Shown piece after piece: positions 37,413 to 48,624 of a stretch of 64,000 nucleotides of DNA. Origin of the DNA: Azonexus sp. Lineage in GTDB: Bacteria; Pseudomonadota; Gammaproteobacteria; Burkholderiales; Rhodocyclaceae. The notes under the pieces are model-generated. The model saw only the letters and a program-made list of their open reading frames with translations, was not told the origin of the DNA and ran no database searches. The first letter of the stretch is position 1; the number at the start of each line of letters is the position of its first letter. The translations under genes were made by a program, and so were the position numbers. The stretch is from NCBI GenBank assembly GCA_031260295.1, contig JAIRKE010000012.1, forward strand, positions 50,728 through 114,727. Direction: 5' to 3'.

Positions 37413-38036
37413 ATGAAAAAACTTCTCGCCCTTGCCGCCGCCGCCTGTCTCGCACTGCCGGTCCTTGCCCAGCAGGCGCCGAACGAAATGGTCCAGCATG
37501 TCACCGACGAGGTGCTCGACGTCGTCCGCAAGGACCGCGACATCCAGAGCGGCGGCACGGCCAAGGTGATGGAATTGGTGGACCAGAAGGTCCTGCCGCA
37601 TTTCAACTTCACGCGCATGACGGCGCTGGCGGTTGGCAAGGACTGGCGCAAGGCGAGTCCGCAACAACAGCAACAATTGGCCGACCAATTCAAGACGCTC
37701 TTGGTGCGCACCTATGCCAATGCCTTGACCAGTTACAGCAATCAGAAGGTGGTGTACAAGCCGTTCAAGATGAAGCCCGAGGATACCGACGTGCTGGTCC
37801 GCACCGAGATCCAGCAGCCGGGCAACAAGCCGGTTGGCCTTGACTACAATCTGGAACTCAAGAATAGCGAGTGGAAGGTGTATGACGTGACGGTCGCCGG
37901 CATCAGCCTGGTCACCAATTACCGCGACCAGTTCGCCCAGGAGGTGCGCAACGGCGGCATCGACGGCCTGATCGCCTCGATCGCGGCCAAGAACCGCTCG
38001 CTGGAGGCCAACCAGGCCAAGAGCGAGAAGAAATGA
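37413..38036 (+). CDS. mlaC: Periplasmic phospholipid shuttle MlaC
   Basis: A 207-residue periplasmic protein, signal MKKLLALAAAACLALPVLAQQ, then the MlaC (Ttg2D) fold: VMELVDQKVLPHFNFTRMTALAVGKDWRKAS, LVRTYANALTSY and YDVTVAGISLVTNYRDQF. It carries single phospholipids between MlaA and MlaD. The start is 23 bases after mlaA. The stop overlaps mlaB by four bases (ATGA). Confidence 0.94.
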   Translation: MKKLLALAAAACLALPVLAQQAPNEMVQHVTDEVLDVVRKDRDIQSGGTAKVMELVDQKVLPHFNFTRMTALAVGKDWRKASPQQQQQLADQFKTLLVRTYANALTSYSNQKVVYKPFKMKPEDTDVLVRTEIQQPGNKPVGLDYNLELKNSEWKVYDVTVAGISLVTNYRDQFAQEVRNGGIDGLIASIAAKNRSLEANQAKSEKK

Positions 38037-38314
38037 TCGAGCGCGACGGAGAACGCTTGCTGGTCAAGGCGCCGCTGTTGATGGCCAATGCTCGCGGCCT
38101 GCTCGACGCAGGTCGCGCCGCTTTGCGGCCGGGCGAGCAGGTTTTCGATTTTTCCCAGGTCGACGAAGCCGATTCCTCGGCCCTTGTCGTCATGCTCGGC
38201 TGGCTGCGTAGCGCGCCGTCCGCGCAGGCGAGCATCCGCTTCGCGCACATTCCGGCCGGCGTCCTGTCGCTGGCCGAGCTGTACGGCGTGACTGAACTGC
38301 TGCCGCGCGCGTAG
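38033..38314 (+). CDS. mlaB: STAS-domain protein MlaB
   Basis: A 93-residue cytoplasmic STAS protein that binds MlaF and is needed for assembly of the transporter. It has FDFSQVDEADSSALVVMLGWLR, with the serine pair after the Asp typical of STAS regulators. Last gene of the mlaF-E-D-A-C-B series. Confidence 0.9.
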   Translation: MIERDGERLLVKAPLLMANARGLLDAGRAALRPGEQVFDFSQVDEADSSALVVMLGWLRSAPSAQASIRFAHIPAGVLSLAELYGVTELLPRA

Positions 38315-38348
38315 TTTGATTGCGTCATGCACTTTTCCATGCCGTTGG

Positions 38349-38440
38349 CCCCCACCCTAACCCTCCCCCGTCCCCGATGGGGACAGGGGAGGGAACGAGG
38401 CTCCTTCCCCCGCGTGCGGGGGAAGGCTGGGATGGGGGCG
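38349..38440. repeat. GC-rich dispersed repeat block with a palindromic core
   Basis: Two tandem palindromic units: CCCTCCCCCGTCCCC…GGGGACAGGGGAGGG and CCTTCCCCCGCG…CGGGGGAAGG. The same kind of block occurs at about 26750-26790 and 58985-59030. It lies between mlaB and yadG, at a junction of the conserved gene series, and may form strong hairpins that act as terminators or mRNA end stabilisers. Confidence 0.65.
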
Positions 38441-38498
38441 GCGGCGCGAAAATGGTTTTGTAATTGAATCAAAACCGCTTTCTTCCAAGTGGCGTTTC

Positions 38499-39218
38499 AT
38501 GACCACCGCAGTTTCCATCATCAACGTCGTCAAGCGTTTCGGCTCGCTGCAAGCGCTGGCCGGTGTCTCTCTCGACATCGGCGAGGGCGATTTTTTCGGT
38601 CTGCTGGGGCCGAACGGGGCCGGCAAGACGACCCTGATCTCGGCGCTGGCCGGCCTGGTTCGCCCCGATTCCGGCGTGCTGAAAGTCATGGGCCACGACG
38701 TCGTCCGCGATTTTCGCGCCGCCCGCCGGCTGCTCGGCGTGGTGCCGCAGGAACTGGTTTTCGACCCCTTCTTCAGCGTGCGCGAGACCTTGCGCATCCA
38801 GTCCGGCTACTTCGGCATCCGCAAAAACGATGACTGGATCGACGAAATCCTCGCCAACCTCGATCTGACCGGCAAGGCCGACACCAACATGCGGCGCCTG
38901 TCGGGCGGCATGAAGCGGCGCGTGCTGGTGGCTCAGGCCCTGGTGCACAAGCCGCCGGTGATCGTGCTCGACGAGCCGACCGCCGGCGTCGATGTCGAAT
39001 TGCGCCAGGGGCTGTGGCAGTTCATCCGCCGCCTCAATGCCGAGGGGCACACCATCGTCCTGACCACGCATTATCTGGAGGAGGCAGAGGCGCTGTGCAA
39101 GCGCATCGCGCTGATGAAACAGGGGCGGGTGGTGGCGCTCGACACCACGGCCAATCTGCTGGCCGGGCATCCGGGCGATTCGCTGGAAGATGTGTTCATC
39201 CGGACGATGCGGGCATGA
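38499..39218 (+). CDS. yadG: ABC-2 type exporter ATP-binding protein (YadG-like)
   Basis: A 239-residue ABC ATPase: Walker A GPNGAGKTT, signature LSGGMKRRVLVAQAL, Walker B VIVLDEPTAGVD, H-loop TTHYLEEAE. It pairs with the permease that overlaps its end by four bases. Substrate unknown; this pair stands between mla and ibaG in many betaproteobacteria, which points to envelope biogenesis. Confidence 0.9.
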   Translation: MTTAVSIINVVKRFGSLQALAGVSLDIGEGDFFGLLGPNGAGKTTLISALAGLVRPDSGVLKVMGHDVVRDFRAARRLLGVVPQELVFDPFFSVRETLRIQSGYFGIRKNDDWIDEILANLDLTGKADTNMRRLSGGMKRRVLVAQALVHKPPVIVLDEPTAGVDVELRQGLWQFIRRLNAEGHTIVLTTHYLEEAEALCKRIALMKQGRVVALDTTANLLAGHPGDSLEDVFIRTMRA

Positions 39219-39967
39219 TCGGTTTCTGGACCCTGTTCGAAAAGGAAATCCTGCGCTTCTGGAAGGTCGCCTTTCAGACCGTGGCGGCGCCGGTATTGAC
39301 GGCCCTGCTCTATCTGCTGATTTTCAGTCATGTGCTCGATCAACATGTGCGGGTGCACGGCGTGCCCTACGGCAGTTTCCTGATCCCCGGCCTGATCATG
39401 ATGCAGGTGCTGCAGAATGCCTTCGCCAATTCCTCGTCGAGCCTGATCCAAGCCAAGATCACCGGCTCGATCGTATTCGTGCTGTTGCCACCGATTTCCT
39501 ATGGCGCCTTTTTCGCCGCCTACGTGCTGGCGGCCCTGGCGCGTGGGTTGATGGTCGGCGTTGGCGTGTTGCTGGCGACCGTCTGGTTCGTCGACTTGCA
39601 AGTCGTGGCGCCGGGCTGGATCGTCGCTTTCGTCCTGGTTAGCGGTGCCCTGTTCGGGGCACTGGGCATGATCGCCGGCATCTGGGTCGAGAAGTTCGAC
39701 CAACTGGCGGGTTTCCAGAACTTCCTGATCATGCCGTTGACCATGCTCTCCGGCGTCTTCTATTCGATCCACTCGCTGCCCGCTTTCTGGCAGGGCGTGT
39801 CGCATTACAATCCCGTTTTCTACATGATCGACGGCTTCCGCTACGGCTTCTTCGGTGTTTCCGACGTGTCGCCGCTGCTCAGTTTTGCCGTCGTCTTCGC
39901 CTGCTTCGCCGGCGTCACCCTGCTGACGCTGGAATTGCTCAGGCGAGGCTGGAAACTCAGAGGCTGA
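39215..39967 (+). CDS. yadH: ABC-2 type permease (YadH-like)
   Basis: A 250-residue ABC-2 permease with six membrane helices and the family signature around LSGVFYSIHSLPAFWQGVSHYNPVFYMIDGFRYGFFG. The ATG at 39215 overlaps the yadG stop (ATGA). It probably exports a lipid or polysaccharide-related compound together with YadG; the substrate is not known. Confidence 0.9.
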   Translation: MIGFWTLFEKEILRFWKVAFQTVAAPVLTALLYLLIFSHVLDQHVRVHGVPYGSFLIPGLIMMQVLQNAFANSSSSLIQAKITGSIVFVLLPPISYGAFFAAYVLAALARGLMVGVGVLLATVWFVDLQVVAPGWIVAFVLVSGALFGALGMIAGIWVEKFDQLAGFQNFLIMPLTMLSGVFYSIHSLPAFWQGVSHYNPVFYMIDGFRYGFFGVSDVSPLLSFAVVFACFAGVTLLTLELLRRGWKLRG

Positions 39968-39973
39968 ACCCGC

Positions 39974-41462
<1,489 letters not shown>

Positions 41463-41823
41463 GTGGGCGCCGGCCGCAGGAGGCCTCTCGTTCGTCATTC
41501 TGCTTTCGTACAAGGGCGCAATAGGCAAAACGCATTGCGCCATCCTGCCGGAATCGACCGCTGGAACGATCGGCGCAATGCGCTGCGCTTATTGTGCCCT
41601 ACGCCTACGGCCCCGCGCGTGGCGAAGCGCAGTCGCAGAATCCAGACACCGCATGGATTCTGCGGTTATTTGATGAAAAAAGAGCTTTGCGTTCTCGCCG
41701 GCCTGGGCCATACTGCCGCACTCGGGTTTCCAGGCAGTGTGTTGTTCCTGCACCGTCATCGGTTTGTCAGCTCCTCGGTCTTGGTTCTCGTGTTTTTCAA
41801 TCTTTTTCCAAGGATGCATACAA
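41463..41823. repeat. Intergenic region with an inverted repeat pair, then the cold-shock gene leader
   Basis: No gene is supported in these 361 bases. GGGCGCAATAGGC…CATTGCGCC at 41514-41541 and its inverted copy at 41572-41599 (ending TTATTGTGCCC) form 28-bp arms around 30 bases, and each arm is itself partly palindromic. This is a dispersed repeat family different from the GTAGG type. A further CAGAATCCA/TGGATTCTG palindrome lies at about 41636-41660. The remaining ~150 bases before the ATG at 41824 are AT-richer and probably form the long 5' leader usual for cold-shock genes. Confidence 0.6.
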
Positions 41824-42030
41824 ATGGCAAATGGCACCGTCAAGTGGTTCAACGACGCTAAGGGTTTTGGCTTTATTTCCCCGGCTGAAGGTGGTGAAGA
41901 TCTCTTCGCCCACTTCTCCGCGATTCAAGGTGCGGGCTTCAAGACCCTGACCGAAAACCAGAAGGTTACCTTCGACATCGTCAGCGGCCCGAAGGGCAAG
42001 CAGGCCGCCAATATCCGCCCGGCCGAATAA
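41824..42030 (+). CDS. cspA: Cold-shock protein (CspA family)
   Basis: A 68-residue single-stranded nucleic-acid-binding OB-fold protein. RNP1 KGFGFISP and RNP2-like DLFAHFSAI are present. [17 protein letters not shown] is the standard opening, so the start is certain even though the frame is open further upstream. It acts as an RNA chaperone. A strong terminator follows. It separates murA from hisG, which are neighbours in other betaproteobacteria, so it is likely an insertion into the ancestral series. Confidence 0.95.
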   Translation: MANGTVKWFNDAKGFGFISPAEGGEDLFAHFSAIQGAGFKTLTENQKVTFDIVSGPKGKQAANIRPAE

Positions 42031-42050
42031 GCCGCGGATACGCCTGTACG

Positions 42051-42076
42051 AAAAGCCCGGTTCGCCGGGCTTTTTT
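42051..42076 (+). terminator. Rho-independent terminator after cspA
   Basis: AAAAGCCCGG-TTCG-CCGGGCTTTTTT: perfect stem with a stable tetraloop and a six-base U tract. Confidence 0.92.
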
Positions 42077-42149
42077 GCGTTTACCACCGGCCCGTGGCTT
42101 TTGTCGTCCCGATAGTCTTGGCTGCGGCTAGGGCGGCGGGTGCTTGCGC

Positions 42150-42155
42150 TAAAAT
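42150..42155 (+). promoter_or_regulatory. Candidate extended -10 box of hisG
   Basis: TTGCGCTAAAAT resembles an extended -10 element (TGn-TAAAAT) about 30 bases before the hisG GTG. A hisG promoter is needed here because the cspA terminator isolates his from murA. No convincing -35. Confidence 0.35.
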
Positions 42156-42183
42156 GCAAGCTTTGCTCCCAGGCTGTGACCCC

Positions 42184-42828
42184 GTGACGACCATTACCAT
42201 CGCCCTTTCCAAGGGCCGTATCTTCGACGAAACGCTGCCGCTGTTGGCTGCCGCCGGCATCGTGCCGAACGAGAATCCGGAAACCTCGCGCAAGCTGATC
42301 ATCGAGACCAACCGCCCGCAGGTGCGCGTCGTCATCGTTCGCGCCACCGACGTGCCGACCTACGTCCAGTACGGCGCGGCGGATATCGGCGTGGCCGGCA
42401 AGGATGTGCTGATCGAGCATGGCGGCGAAGGACTTTACGCGCCGCTCGACCTCGACATCGCCCAGTGCCGGATGATGGTCGCCGTACCGGAAGGCTTCGA
42501 CTACGCCAATGCCGTGCGCCAGGGGGCCCGCCTGAAAGTGGCGTCAAAATACATCAAGACGGCGCGCGAACATTTCGCCAGCAAAGGCGTCCACGTCGAC
42601 CTGATCAAGCTCTACGGCTCGATGGAACTGGCGCCGTTGGCCGGCCTGGCCGATGCCATCGTCGACCTGGTGTCGACCGGCGGTACGCTGAAGGCCAACA
42701 AGCTGGTGGCCTGCGAGCACATCATGGATATTTCCTCGCGCCTGGTGGTCAATCAGGCGGCGCTCAAGGTCAAGCGCGAAATCCTGCAACCGATGATCGA
42801 CGCCTTTGCCCGGGCGGTGGAGAAATAA
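42184..42828 (+). CDS. hisG: ATP phosphoribosyltransferase, short form HisG
   Basis: First enzyme of histidine synthesis, joining ATP and PRPP. The GTG at 42184 gives 214 residues, the short HisG form that lacks the C-terminal regulatory domain and needs the HisZ subunit, which is not in this window. Family segments: [33 protein letters not shown] and the PRPP loop [17 protein letters not shown]. An upstream in-frame ATG (42094) is less likely because it precedes the promoter. Five bases separate it from hisD. Confidence 0.94.
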   Translation: MTTITIALSKGRIFDETLPLLAAAGIVPNENPETSRKLIIETNRPQVRVVIVRATDVPTYVQYGAADIGVAGKDVLIEHGGEGLYAPLDLDIAQCRMMVAVPEGFDYANAVRQGARLKVASKYIKTAREHFASKGVHVDLIKLYGSMELAPLAGLADAIVDLVSTGGTLKANKLVACEHIMDISSRLVVNQAALKVKREILQPMIDAFARAVEK

Positions 42829-42832
42829 ACCG

Positions 42833-44134
42833 ATGGTTATGATCAAACGCCTGTCCACGGTCGATGCCGATTTCTCGGCCCAACTCGACGCGCTGCTCGC
42901 CTTCGAGGCGACGGCCGACGAAGGCATCGAGCGCACCGTCGCCGGCATCCTGGCCGACGTCAAAGCGCGCGGTGACGCCGCGGTCATCGACTATACCCAG
43001 CGCTTCGACCGCCTGACGGCGGCTGCGATGAGCGATCTCGAACTGTCGGCCGGTGAATTGCGGGCCGCCCTCGACGGCCTGTCGGGCGAGCGCCGGGCGG
43101 CGCTGGAAGCGGCGGCCGGGCGCATCCGCGACTACCACCAGCGGCAGAAGCTGGAAGGCTGGTCATACACTGAAGCCGACGGCACCCGGCTCGGCCAGAT
43201 GATTACCCCGCTCGACCGCGTCGGCCTCTACGTGCCGGGCGGCAAAGCTGCCTATCCGTCGTCGGTGCTGATGAACGCGATTCCGGCCAAGGTTGCCGGG
43301 GTCAAGGAACTGATCATGGTGGTGCCGACGCCGGGTGGCGAGAAAAACGCGCTAGTGCTGGCTGCCGCCTGCCTGGCCGGGGTTGACCGGGTGTTCACCA
43401 TCGGCGGCGCCCAGGCCGTCGGAGCGCTGGCCTACGGCACGCAAACCGTGCCGCGAGTGGACAAAATCGTCGGTCCCGGCAACGCTTACGTTGCCGCCGC
43501 CAAGCGCCGGGTATTCGGCATCGTCGGCATCGACATGGTCGCCGGTCCCTCGGAAATCCTGGTCGTCTCGGACGGCACGGGCAACCCCGACTGGGTGGCG
43601 ATGGACCTCTTCTCGCAGGCCGAGCACGATGAACTGGCGCAATCCATCCTGGTCTGCACCGACGCCGCCTTCATCGACCGCGTCCAGGCCAGCATAGCCA
43701 AGCTGCTGCCGACCATGCCGCGCCAGGAAGTCATTCGTACCTCGCTCGCCGATCGCGGCGCCTTCATCCTGGTCCACGACATGCTGGAAGCGGTGGCCAT
43801 TGCCAACCGCATCGCGCCGGAACATCTAGAACTGGCGCTCGACGACCCCGCACCGTGGGTCGAGCAAATTCACCACGCCGGCGCCATCTTCATTGGCCAC
43901 TACACCTCGGAATCGCTCGGCGACTACTGCGCCGGCCCCAACCATGTGCTGCCGACCTCCGGTTCGGCCCGCTTCTCGTCGCCGCTCGGCGTCTACGACT
44001 TCCAGAAGCGGACCAGCCTGATCCAAGTGTCGCCAGCCGGCGCCCAGACCCTGGGCCGTATCGCTGCCACGCTGGCCGACGGCGAAGGCTTGCCGGCGCA
44101 TGCGAAATCGGCCGAGTTTCGCCTTGAGCGTTGA
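42833..44134 (+). CDS. hisD: Histidinol dehydrogenase HisD
   Basis: Catalyses the last two oxidations to L-histidine with NAD and zinc. Family segments visible: [60 protein letters not shown], and [21 protein letters not shown] near the end, with the catalytic Glu-His in [11 protein letters not shown] at 42833 (MVMIKRL) follows GGAGA; an ATG at 42839 is an alternative. The his series breaks after this gene. Confidence 0.96.
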   Translation: MVMIKRLSTVDADFSAQLDALLAFEATADEGIERTVAGILADVKARGDAAVIDYTQRFDRLTAAAMSDLELSAGELRAALDGLSGERRAALEAAAGRIRDYHQRQKLEGWSYTEADGTRLGQMITPLDRVGLYVPGGKAAYPSSVLMNAIPAKVAGVKELIMVVPTPGGEKNALVLAAACLAGVDRVFTIGGAQAVGALAYGTQTVPRVDKIVGPGNAYVAAAKRRVFGIVGIDMVAGPSEILVVSDGTGNPDWVAMDLFSQAEHDELAQSILVCTDAAFIDRVQASIAKLLPTMPRQEVIRTSLADRGAFILVHDMLEAVAIANRIAPEHLELALDDPAPWVEQIHHAGAIFIGHYTSESLGDYCAGPNHVLPTSGSARFSSPLGVYDFQKRTSLIQVSPAGAQTLGRIAATLADGEGLPAHAKSAEFRLER

Positions 44135-44198
44135 GCCACTTTGCTTCGAATACTGACAGTTTTTCCGTGCAAGTGACTAAACGAGGCCGCAGCCCCCT

Positions 44199-44326
44199 CG
44201 TCATTCCCGCATGCTCTTGGCGGGAATCCAGTGGCTCACCGCTCCGCGTAGCGGGGCATGACCACGGTGGAAAAAGCAAAGACGGTGGATACGTTGGATT
44301 CCCGCCAGAAACACGCGGAAATGACG
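44199..44326. repeat. Inverted pair of a dispersed CGTCATTCCCGC repeat
   Basis: CGTCATTCCCGC…GCGGGAATCCA (44199-44230) and TGGATTCCCGCC…GAAATGACG (44295-44326) are 32-bp inverted copies around 64 bases that hold another small GC hairpin (CCGCGTAGCGG). A further single copy is at 57217-57244. This is a widespread proteobacterial intergenic repeat type. It sits exactly where the his gene series is interrupted. Confidence 0.75.
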
Positions 44327-44345
44327 AAATTGGAGCGGTCAGACC

Positions 44346-44912
44346 ATGAGCAAAGACTGCACTAACGAAAACGGTGCCCGACCGGTATTGCGAGCGCTTT
44401 TCCTCGATTTCTCGACTGTTGGTCTGTCCGGCTTCGGCGGCGTGCTGCCCTTCGCGCGGCGCATGCTGGTCGAGCGGCGCGGCTGGATGACGGCCGAAGA
44501 ATTCAACGCCCAACTCGGCCTCTGCCAATTCCTGCCCGGGCCGAACGTGGTCAACCTGGCGGTGCTCGTCGGCAAGCGCCACGGCGGGCTGGCCGGCGCC
44601 ATCGTGGCGCCGCTCGGCCTGCTGGCTGGACCGTTCGCCATCGTCGTGCTGCTAGCGATGCTGTACGACGCCTACGGCCAGTTGCCGATTGCCCAATCGA
44701 TGCTGCGCGGCATTGCCGCCGCCGGTGCCGGCCTGCTGTTCGCGATGGCTTGGCGGATGGGCAGCGCCATCCGCGACAAAGCGGTTTTCCTGCCCTTCGC
44801 CGCGCTGGTTGTGCTCGGCGTCGCTGGCCTGCGCTGGCCGATGCTGTGGGTCATGCTGGCCGGCCTGGCCTGCTCCGGCGGATTGGCCTACTGGCGCCTG
44901 GGACGGCGATGA
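44346..44912 (+). CDS. chrA: Chromate transporter (ChrA family), first half-size protein
   Basis: A 188-residue membrane protein of the short-chain chromate transporter type, in which two half-size proteins replace one ChrA. It contains the family core FSTVGLSGFGGVLPFARRMLVERRGWM and QFLPGPNVVNLAVLVG. About five to six helices. It overlaps the second half (ATGA). It probably exports chromate or exchanges it with another anion. Placed inside the histidine series, apparently by insertion. Confidence 0.88.
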   Translation: MSKDCTNENGARPVLRALFLDFSTVGLSGFGGVLPFARRMLVERRGWMTAEEFNAQLGLCQFLPGPNVVNLAVLVGKRHGGLAGAIVAPLGLLAGPFAIVVLLAMLYDAYGQLPIAQSMLRGIAAAGAGLLFAMAWRMGSAIRDKAVFLPFAALVVLGVAGLRWPMLWVMLAGLACSGGLAYWRLGRR

Positions 44913-45430
44913 GCACAGTCGTCGAACTATTCGTCGAGTTCGCCATCCTCTCCTTCGTCGCCTTCGGCGGCGCCACGGCGTTGCTGCCCGAGATGCATCG
45001 CTTGGTCGTGGACCAGCACCACTGGCTCGATGCCGCCACCTTCACCCACCTCTACGCCATCGCCCAGGCTGCGCCGGGGCCGAACGTCTTGGTCGTCACC
45101 CTGATCGGCTGGCAGATCGCCGGCCTGGCCGGCGCGCTGGCGGCGACGCTGGCCATGTGCCTGCCAATGAGCGTGCTGATCTACCTGTTGATTGACCACT
45201 GGGAAAGGTTTTCCGGCCGCCGTTGGCAACGGGCGATCAGTCTCGGCGTAGCGCCGCTGGCGGTCGGCCTGATCTTCTCCGGCGCAACGCTGATTACCCA
45301 GTCGGTCGGCCTAAGCGGCGCGGCGTTCGGCGTCCTAGCCGTCACCGCGGTCGCCGCTGTGCGGACCCGCTGGCATCCGCTGTGGTTCATCGCCGCCGGC
45401 GCTATCCTGGGAGCCAGCGGCTTGCTGTGA
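44909..45430 (+). CDS. chrA: Chromate transporter (ChrA family), second half-size protein
   Basis: A 173-residue partner of the preceding gene: FAILSFVAFGGATALLPEMHRLVVDQHHWL and YAIAQAAPGPNVLVVTLIGW are the corresponding motifs. The two halves are expected to insert with opposite topology and form one transporter. The start overlaps the upstream stop by four bases. It is convergent with hisC, 48 bases away. Confidence 0.88.
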   Translation: MSTVVELFVEFAILSFVAFGGATALLPEMHRLVVDQHHWLDAATFTHLYAIAQAAPGPNVLVVTLIGWQIAGLAGALAATLAMCLPMSVLIYLLIDHWERFSGRRWQRAISLGVAPLAVGLIFSGATLITQSVGLSGAAFGVLAVTAVAAVRTRWHPLWFIAAGAILGASGLL

Positions 45431-45478
45431 CGCGGTAGCCGATGATCGCCACCTGACCGGTGATTGCTTGATCTGCGG

Positions 45479-46552
45479 TCAGGTGCCAAGAATATCGTGC
45501 AAGGCGTTGCCGAGTGCCAGGCAGTCCAACTCGCTGCCAATGCTGATGCGCAGGAACTGCTCGATGCGCGGTAGTTTGAAGTGACGGACGATGATGTTCC
45601 GGGCACGCAGGGCTCTGGCCAGTTCGCCGGCATCGCGTTGCGGATGGCGGGCGAAGACGAAGTTGGCGGCCGAGGGCAGCACGTCGAAGCCAAGGCCGGT
45701 CAGGCGGGCGACCAATTGGTCGCGGGTGGCGATGACCTGGCGGCAGGCTCGCGCGAAATATTCGTCGTCCTCAATGGCGGCGGCGGCGCCGGCAATGGCC
45801 AGGCGGTCGAGCGGGTAGGAGTTGAAACTGTTCTTGACGCGCTCCAGGGCTTCGATCAGGTCGGGATGACCGATGGCGTAGCCGACGCGCAGGCCGGCCA
45901 GCGACCGTGATTTGGACAGGGTGTGCACCACCAGCAGGTTGTCGTGGCGGGCGGTCAGCGGGATGGCTGATTCACCACCGAAGTCGATATAGGCTTCATC
46001 GATGACGACGACCGAGTCGGGGTTGGCGCCGGCGATCCGGTCGATGGCCGCCAGCGGCAGCAGGCGGCCGGTCGGGGCGTTGGGGTTGGTGATGATGATG
46101 CCGCCGTTGGGTGTCTGGCAATAGTCTTCGGGGTCGATCGAGAAATCGTCGGCGAGCGCGACGGTGCGATGGGCGACGCCGTACAGGCCGCAATAGACCG
46201 GGTAGAAGCTGTAGGTGATGTCCGGGAACAGGATCGGCTGCGGGTGCTTGAGCAGGGCCATGAAGATGTGCGCCAGCACTTCGTCCGAGCCGTTGCCGAC
46301 GAATACCTGTTGCGCCGCGACGGCGTAGCGCTTGGCGATGGCTGTTTTCAGCAGGTCGGCGTTGGGGTCGGGGTAGAGCCGCAGGCGGGCGCCGTCCTCG
46401 CCCAGTTCGGCGCGGATCGCCTCCAGTACCTTGGGCGAAGGCGGGCTAGGATGTTCGTTGGTGTTGAGCTTGATCAGATGGGCGATTTTGGGCTGCTCGC
46501 CCGGCACGTAGGGGGTGAGGTCGCGGACGACCTGGCTCCAGAAGCGGCTCAT
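45479..46552 (-). CDS. hisC: Histidinol-phosphate aminotransferase HisC
   Basis: A 357-residue PLP-dependent class I/II aminotransferase for histidinol phosphate. [13 protein letters not shown] at the start, the [12 protein letters not shown] loop, [20 protein letters not shown], and the PLP lysine in [16 protein letters not shown]. Length is typical. Remarkably it is on the opposite strand to the other his genes, between the chromate pair and hisB. The divergent gap to hisB (77 bases) must therefore hold promoters for both hisC and hisBHAFIE; a TATCAT at about 46588 is one candidate for the latter. Confidence 0.95.
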   Translation of the reverse strand: MSRFWSQVVRDLTPYVPGEQPKIAHLIKLNTNEHPSPPSPKVLEAIRAELGEDGARLRLYPDPNADLLKTAIAKRYAVAAQQVFVGNGSDEVLAHIFMALLKHPQPILFPDITYSFYPVYCGLYGVAHRTVALADDFSIDPEDYCQTPNGGIIITNPNAPTGRLLPLAAIDRIAGANPDSVVVIDEAYIDFGGESAIPLTARHDNLLVVHTLSKSRSLAGLRVGYAIGHPDLIEALERVKNSFNSYPLDRLAIAGAAAAIEDDEYFARACRQVIATRDQLVARLTGLGFDVLPSAANFVFARHPQRDAGELARALRARNIIVRHFKLPRIEQFLRISIGSELDCLALGNALHDILGT

Positions 46553-46629
46553 AGGATCTCGCTGGGTCTTGAGTGAGGTCGAAATGGTATCATGGCGCCC
46601 CGATTCACCGTTTTTGATGACTTTTCGCT

Positions 46630-47217
46630 ATGCGGCAAGCCGAAATCACCCGTAACACCCTGGAGACGCAGATTACTGTCCGTCTCAACCTCGATGGCAC
46701 CGGCCAGGGCCAGTTCGCCACCGGCGTTCCCTTCCTCGATCACATGCTCGACCAGATCGCCCGCCATGGCTTGATCGACCTCGATATCGCCGCCACGGGC
46801 GACCTGCATATCGATGCGCACCACACGATCGAGGACATCGGCATCACTTTTGGCCAGGCGCTAGCCAAAGCCTGGGGCGACAAGAAGGGATTGACCCGCT
46901 ACGGCCACAGTTACGTGCCGCTTGACGAGGCGCTGTCGCGCGTTGTCATCGATTTATCTGGCCGTCCCGGCCTGGAGTTCAATGTCGATTTCGCACGGGC
47001 GATGATCGGCCAGTTCGAGGTCGATCTGGTGGCCGAGTTTTTCCAGGGCCTGGTCAATCATGCCGGGATGACCCTGCACATCGACAATCTGCGCGGCAAG
47101 AATGCCCACCATCAGGCCGAGACGATCTTCAAGGCCTTCGGCCGGGCGCTGCGCATCGCGGTGACGCCCGATCTGCGCATGGCCGGTTGCATGCCGTCGA
47201 CCAAGGGAACGCTGTGA
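46630..47217 (+). CDS. hisB: Imidazoleglycerol-phosphate dehydratase HisB
   Basis: A 195-residue monofunctional dehydratase, without the N-terminal phosphatase domain of enterobacterial HisB. Metal-binding motifs [27 protein letters not shown] and [19 protein letters not shown] are all present. It starts the second his transcript. The GTGA overlap leads into hisH. Confidence 0.97.
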   Translation: MRQAEITRNTLETQITVRLNLDGTGQGQFATGVPFLDHMLDQIARHGLIDLDIAATGDLHIDAHHTIEDIGITFGQALAKAWGDKKGLTRYGHSYVPLDEALSRVVIDLSGRPGLEFNVDFARAMIGQFEVDLVAEFFQGLVNHAGMTLHIDNLRGKNAHHQAETIFKAFGRALRIAVTPDLRMAGCMPSTKGTL

Positions 47218-47846
47218 GCATTGCCGTTATCGACTACGGCATGGGCAATCTGCGCTCGGTGTCGAAGGCGCTGGAGCATGTCGCCGGTGCCGTGCCGGTC
47301 GTTGTTACGGCCGATCCGGCCGTGGTCGCCGCCGCCGGGCGCGTGGTTTTTCCCGGGCAGGGGGCGATGCCTGATTGCATGCGTGAACTCGATGCCCGCG
47401 GCCTTTCCGCTGCCGTTCTGCAGGCGGCGCGGGATAAGCCTTTTCTCGGCATTTGTGTCGGCCAGCAGATGCTGTTCGAGCGTAGCGAGGAGGGCGATGT
47501 CCCCGGTCTCGGCGTGTTTCCTGGTACGGTCCGCCGTTTTCCCGAGGCACGGATGGTTGATGCCCGGGGGGCACGCCTGAAGGTGCCGCACATGGGCTGG
47601 AACGAGGTCTGGCAGAAGCCGCATGCGCTCTGGTCGGGTATCGCCGACGGCGCCCGCTTCTACTTTGTGCATAGTTATTGCGTACAGCATGACGATCCGG
47701 CGTTGACGGCCGCTGCGACTGACTATGGCCTGCCCTTTACCTGTGCGGTGGGGCGAGATAATATCTTCGCGGTTCAATTTCATCCCGAGAAAAGCGCGCG
47801 CGACGGCCTGCAACTCTTGAAGAACTTTGTCGAGTGGCAACCCTGA
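47214..47846 (+). CDS. hisH: Imidazole glycerol phosphate synthase glutaminase subunit HisH
   Basis: A 210-residue class I glutamine amidotransferase that feeds ammonia to HisF. The nucleophile Cys lies in [18 protein letters not shown], and the His-Glu pair in [10 protein letters not shown]. The opening [19 protein letters not shown] is canonical. GTG at 47214 overlaps the hisB stop. Confidence 0.97.
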   Translation: MSIAVIDYGMGNLRSVSKALEHVAGAVPVVVTADPAVVAAAGRVVFPGQGAMPDCMRELDARGLSAAVLQAARDKPFLGICVGQQMLFERSEEGDVPGLGVFPGTVRRFPEARMVDARGARLKVPHMGWNEVWQKPHALWSGIADGARFYFVHSYCVQHDDPALTAAATDYGLPFTCAVGRDNIFAVQFHPEKSARDGLQLLKNFVEWQP

Positions 47847-47883
47847 TTTCGCGCTGGCCGAATTTTCCCCGATCATTTCCCCC

Positions 47884-48624
47884 ATGCTGATCATTCCCGC
47901 GATTGACCTGAAGGACGGACAATGCGTCCGCCTCAAACAGGGCCTGATGGAACAGGCCACCGTTTTTTCCGATAGCCCGGCCGAACAGGCGCGACGTTGG
48001 CTCGACCAGGGGGCGCGACGCCTGCACCTGGTCGACCTGAACGGCGCTTTCGCCGGTAAGCCGAAGAACGCGGCGGCGATCAAGGCCATTCTGGCCGAGG
48101 TCGGCGACAACATTCCGGTGCAACTGGGCGGCGGCATCCGCGATCTCGATACTATCGAGGCTTGCCTCGACGGCGGTTTGTCCTACGTCATCATCGGTAC
48201 CGCTGCGGTGAAGAATCCCGGTTTCCTGCACGATGCCTGCGTTGCTTTTCCCGGCCACATCATCGTCGGCCTGGATGCCAAGGACGGCAAGGTGGCGACC
48301 GACGGCTGGTCGAAACTGACCGGCCACGACGTGATCGATCTCGGCAAGAAGTACGAGGATTACGGCGTCGAGTCGATCATTTATACCGATATCGGCCGCG
48401 ACGGCATGTTGTCCGGCCTCAACATCGAAGCCACCGTGCGCTTGGCCCAGGCACTGACTATTCCGGTGATTGCCTCCGGCGGCTTGTCGTCGCTCGAGGA
48501 TATCCGGGCGCTGTGCGCCATCCAGGGCGAAGGCGTGGTCGGCACCATTGCCGGTCGTGCCGTTTACGACGGCTCCCTCGATTTCAAGGCCGCGCAGGAT
48601 CTCGCCGACGAGTTGGGGGCCTGA
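47884..48624 (+). CDS. hisA: ProFAR isomerase HisA
   Basis: A 246-residue TIM barrel that opens the ribose ring of Pro[23 protein letters not shown] with catalytic Asp in [24 protein letters not shown] and the second Asp in [12 protein letters not shown]. The start is 37 bases past hisH. The stop overlaps hisF by one base (TGATG). The half-barrel repeats match those of HisF, its paralogue. Confidence 0.97.
   Translation: MLIIPAIDLKDGQCVRLKQGLMEQATVFSDSPAEQARRWLDQGARRLHLVDLNGAFAGKPKNAAAIKAILAEVGDNIPVQLGGGIRDLDTIEACLDGGLSYVIIGTAAVKNPGFLHDACVAFPGHIIVGLDAKDGKVATDGWSKLTGHDVIDLGKKYEDYGVESIIYTDIGRDGMLSGLNIEATVRLAQALTIPVIASGGLSSLEDIRALCAIQGEGVVGTIAGRAVYDGSLDFKAAQDLADELGA

Noticed and set aside
41673-41860. 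Short plus-strand frame [13 protein letters not shown]… before cspA
   Set aside because: Lies in the expected long leader of the cold-shock gene, overlaps its start in another frame and lacks a ribosome binding site.
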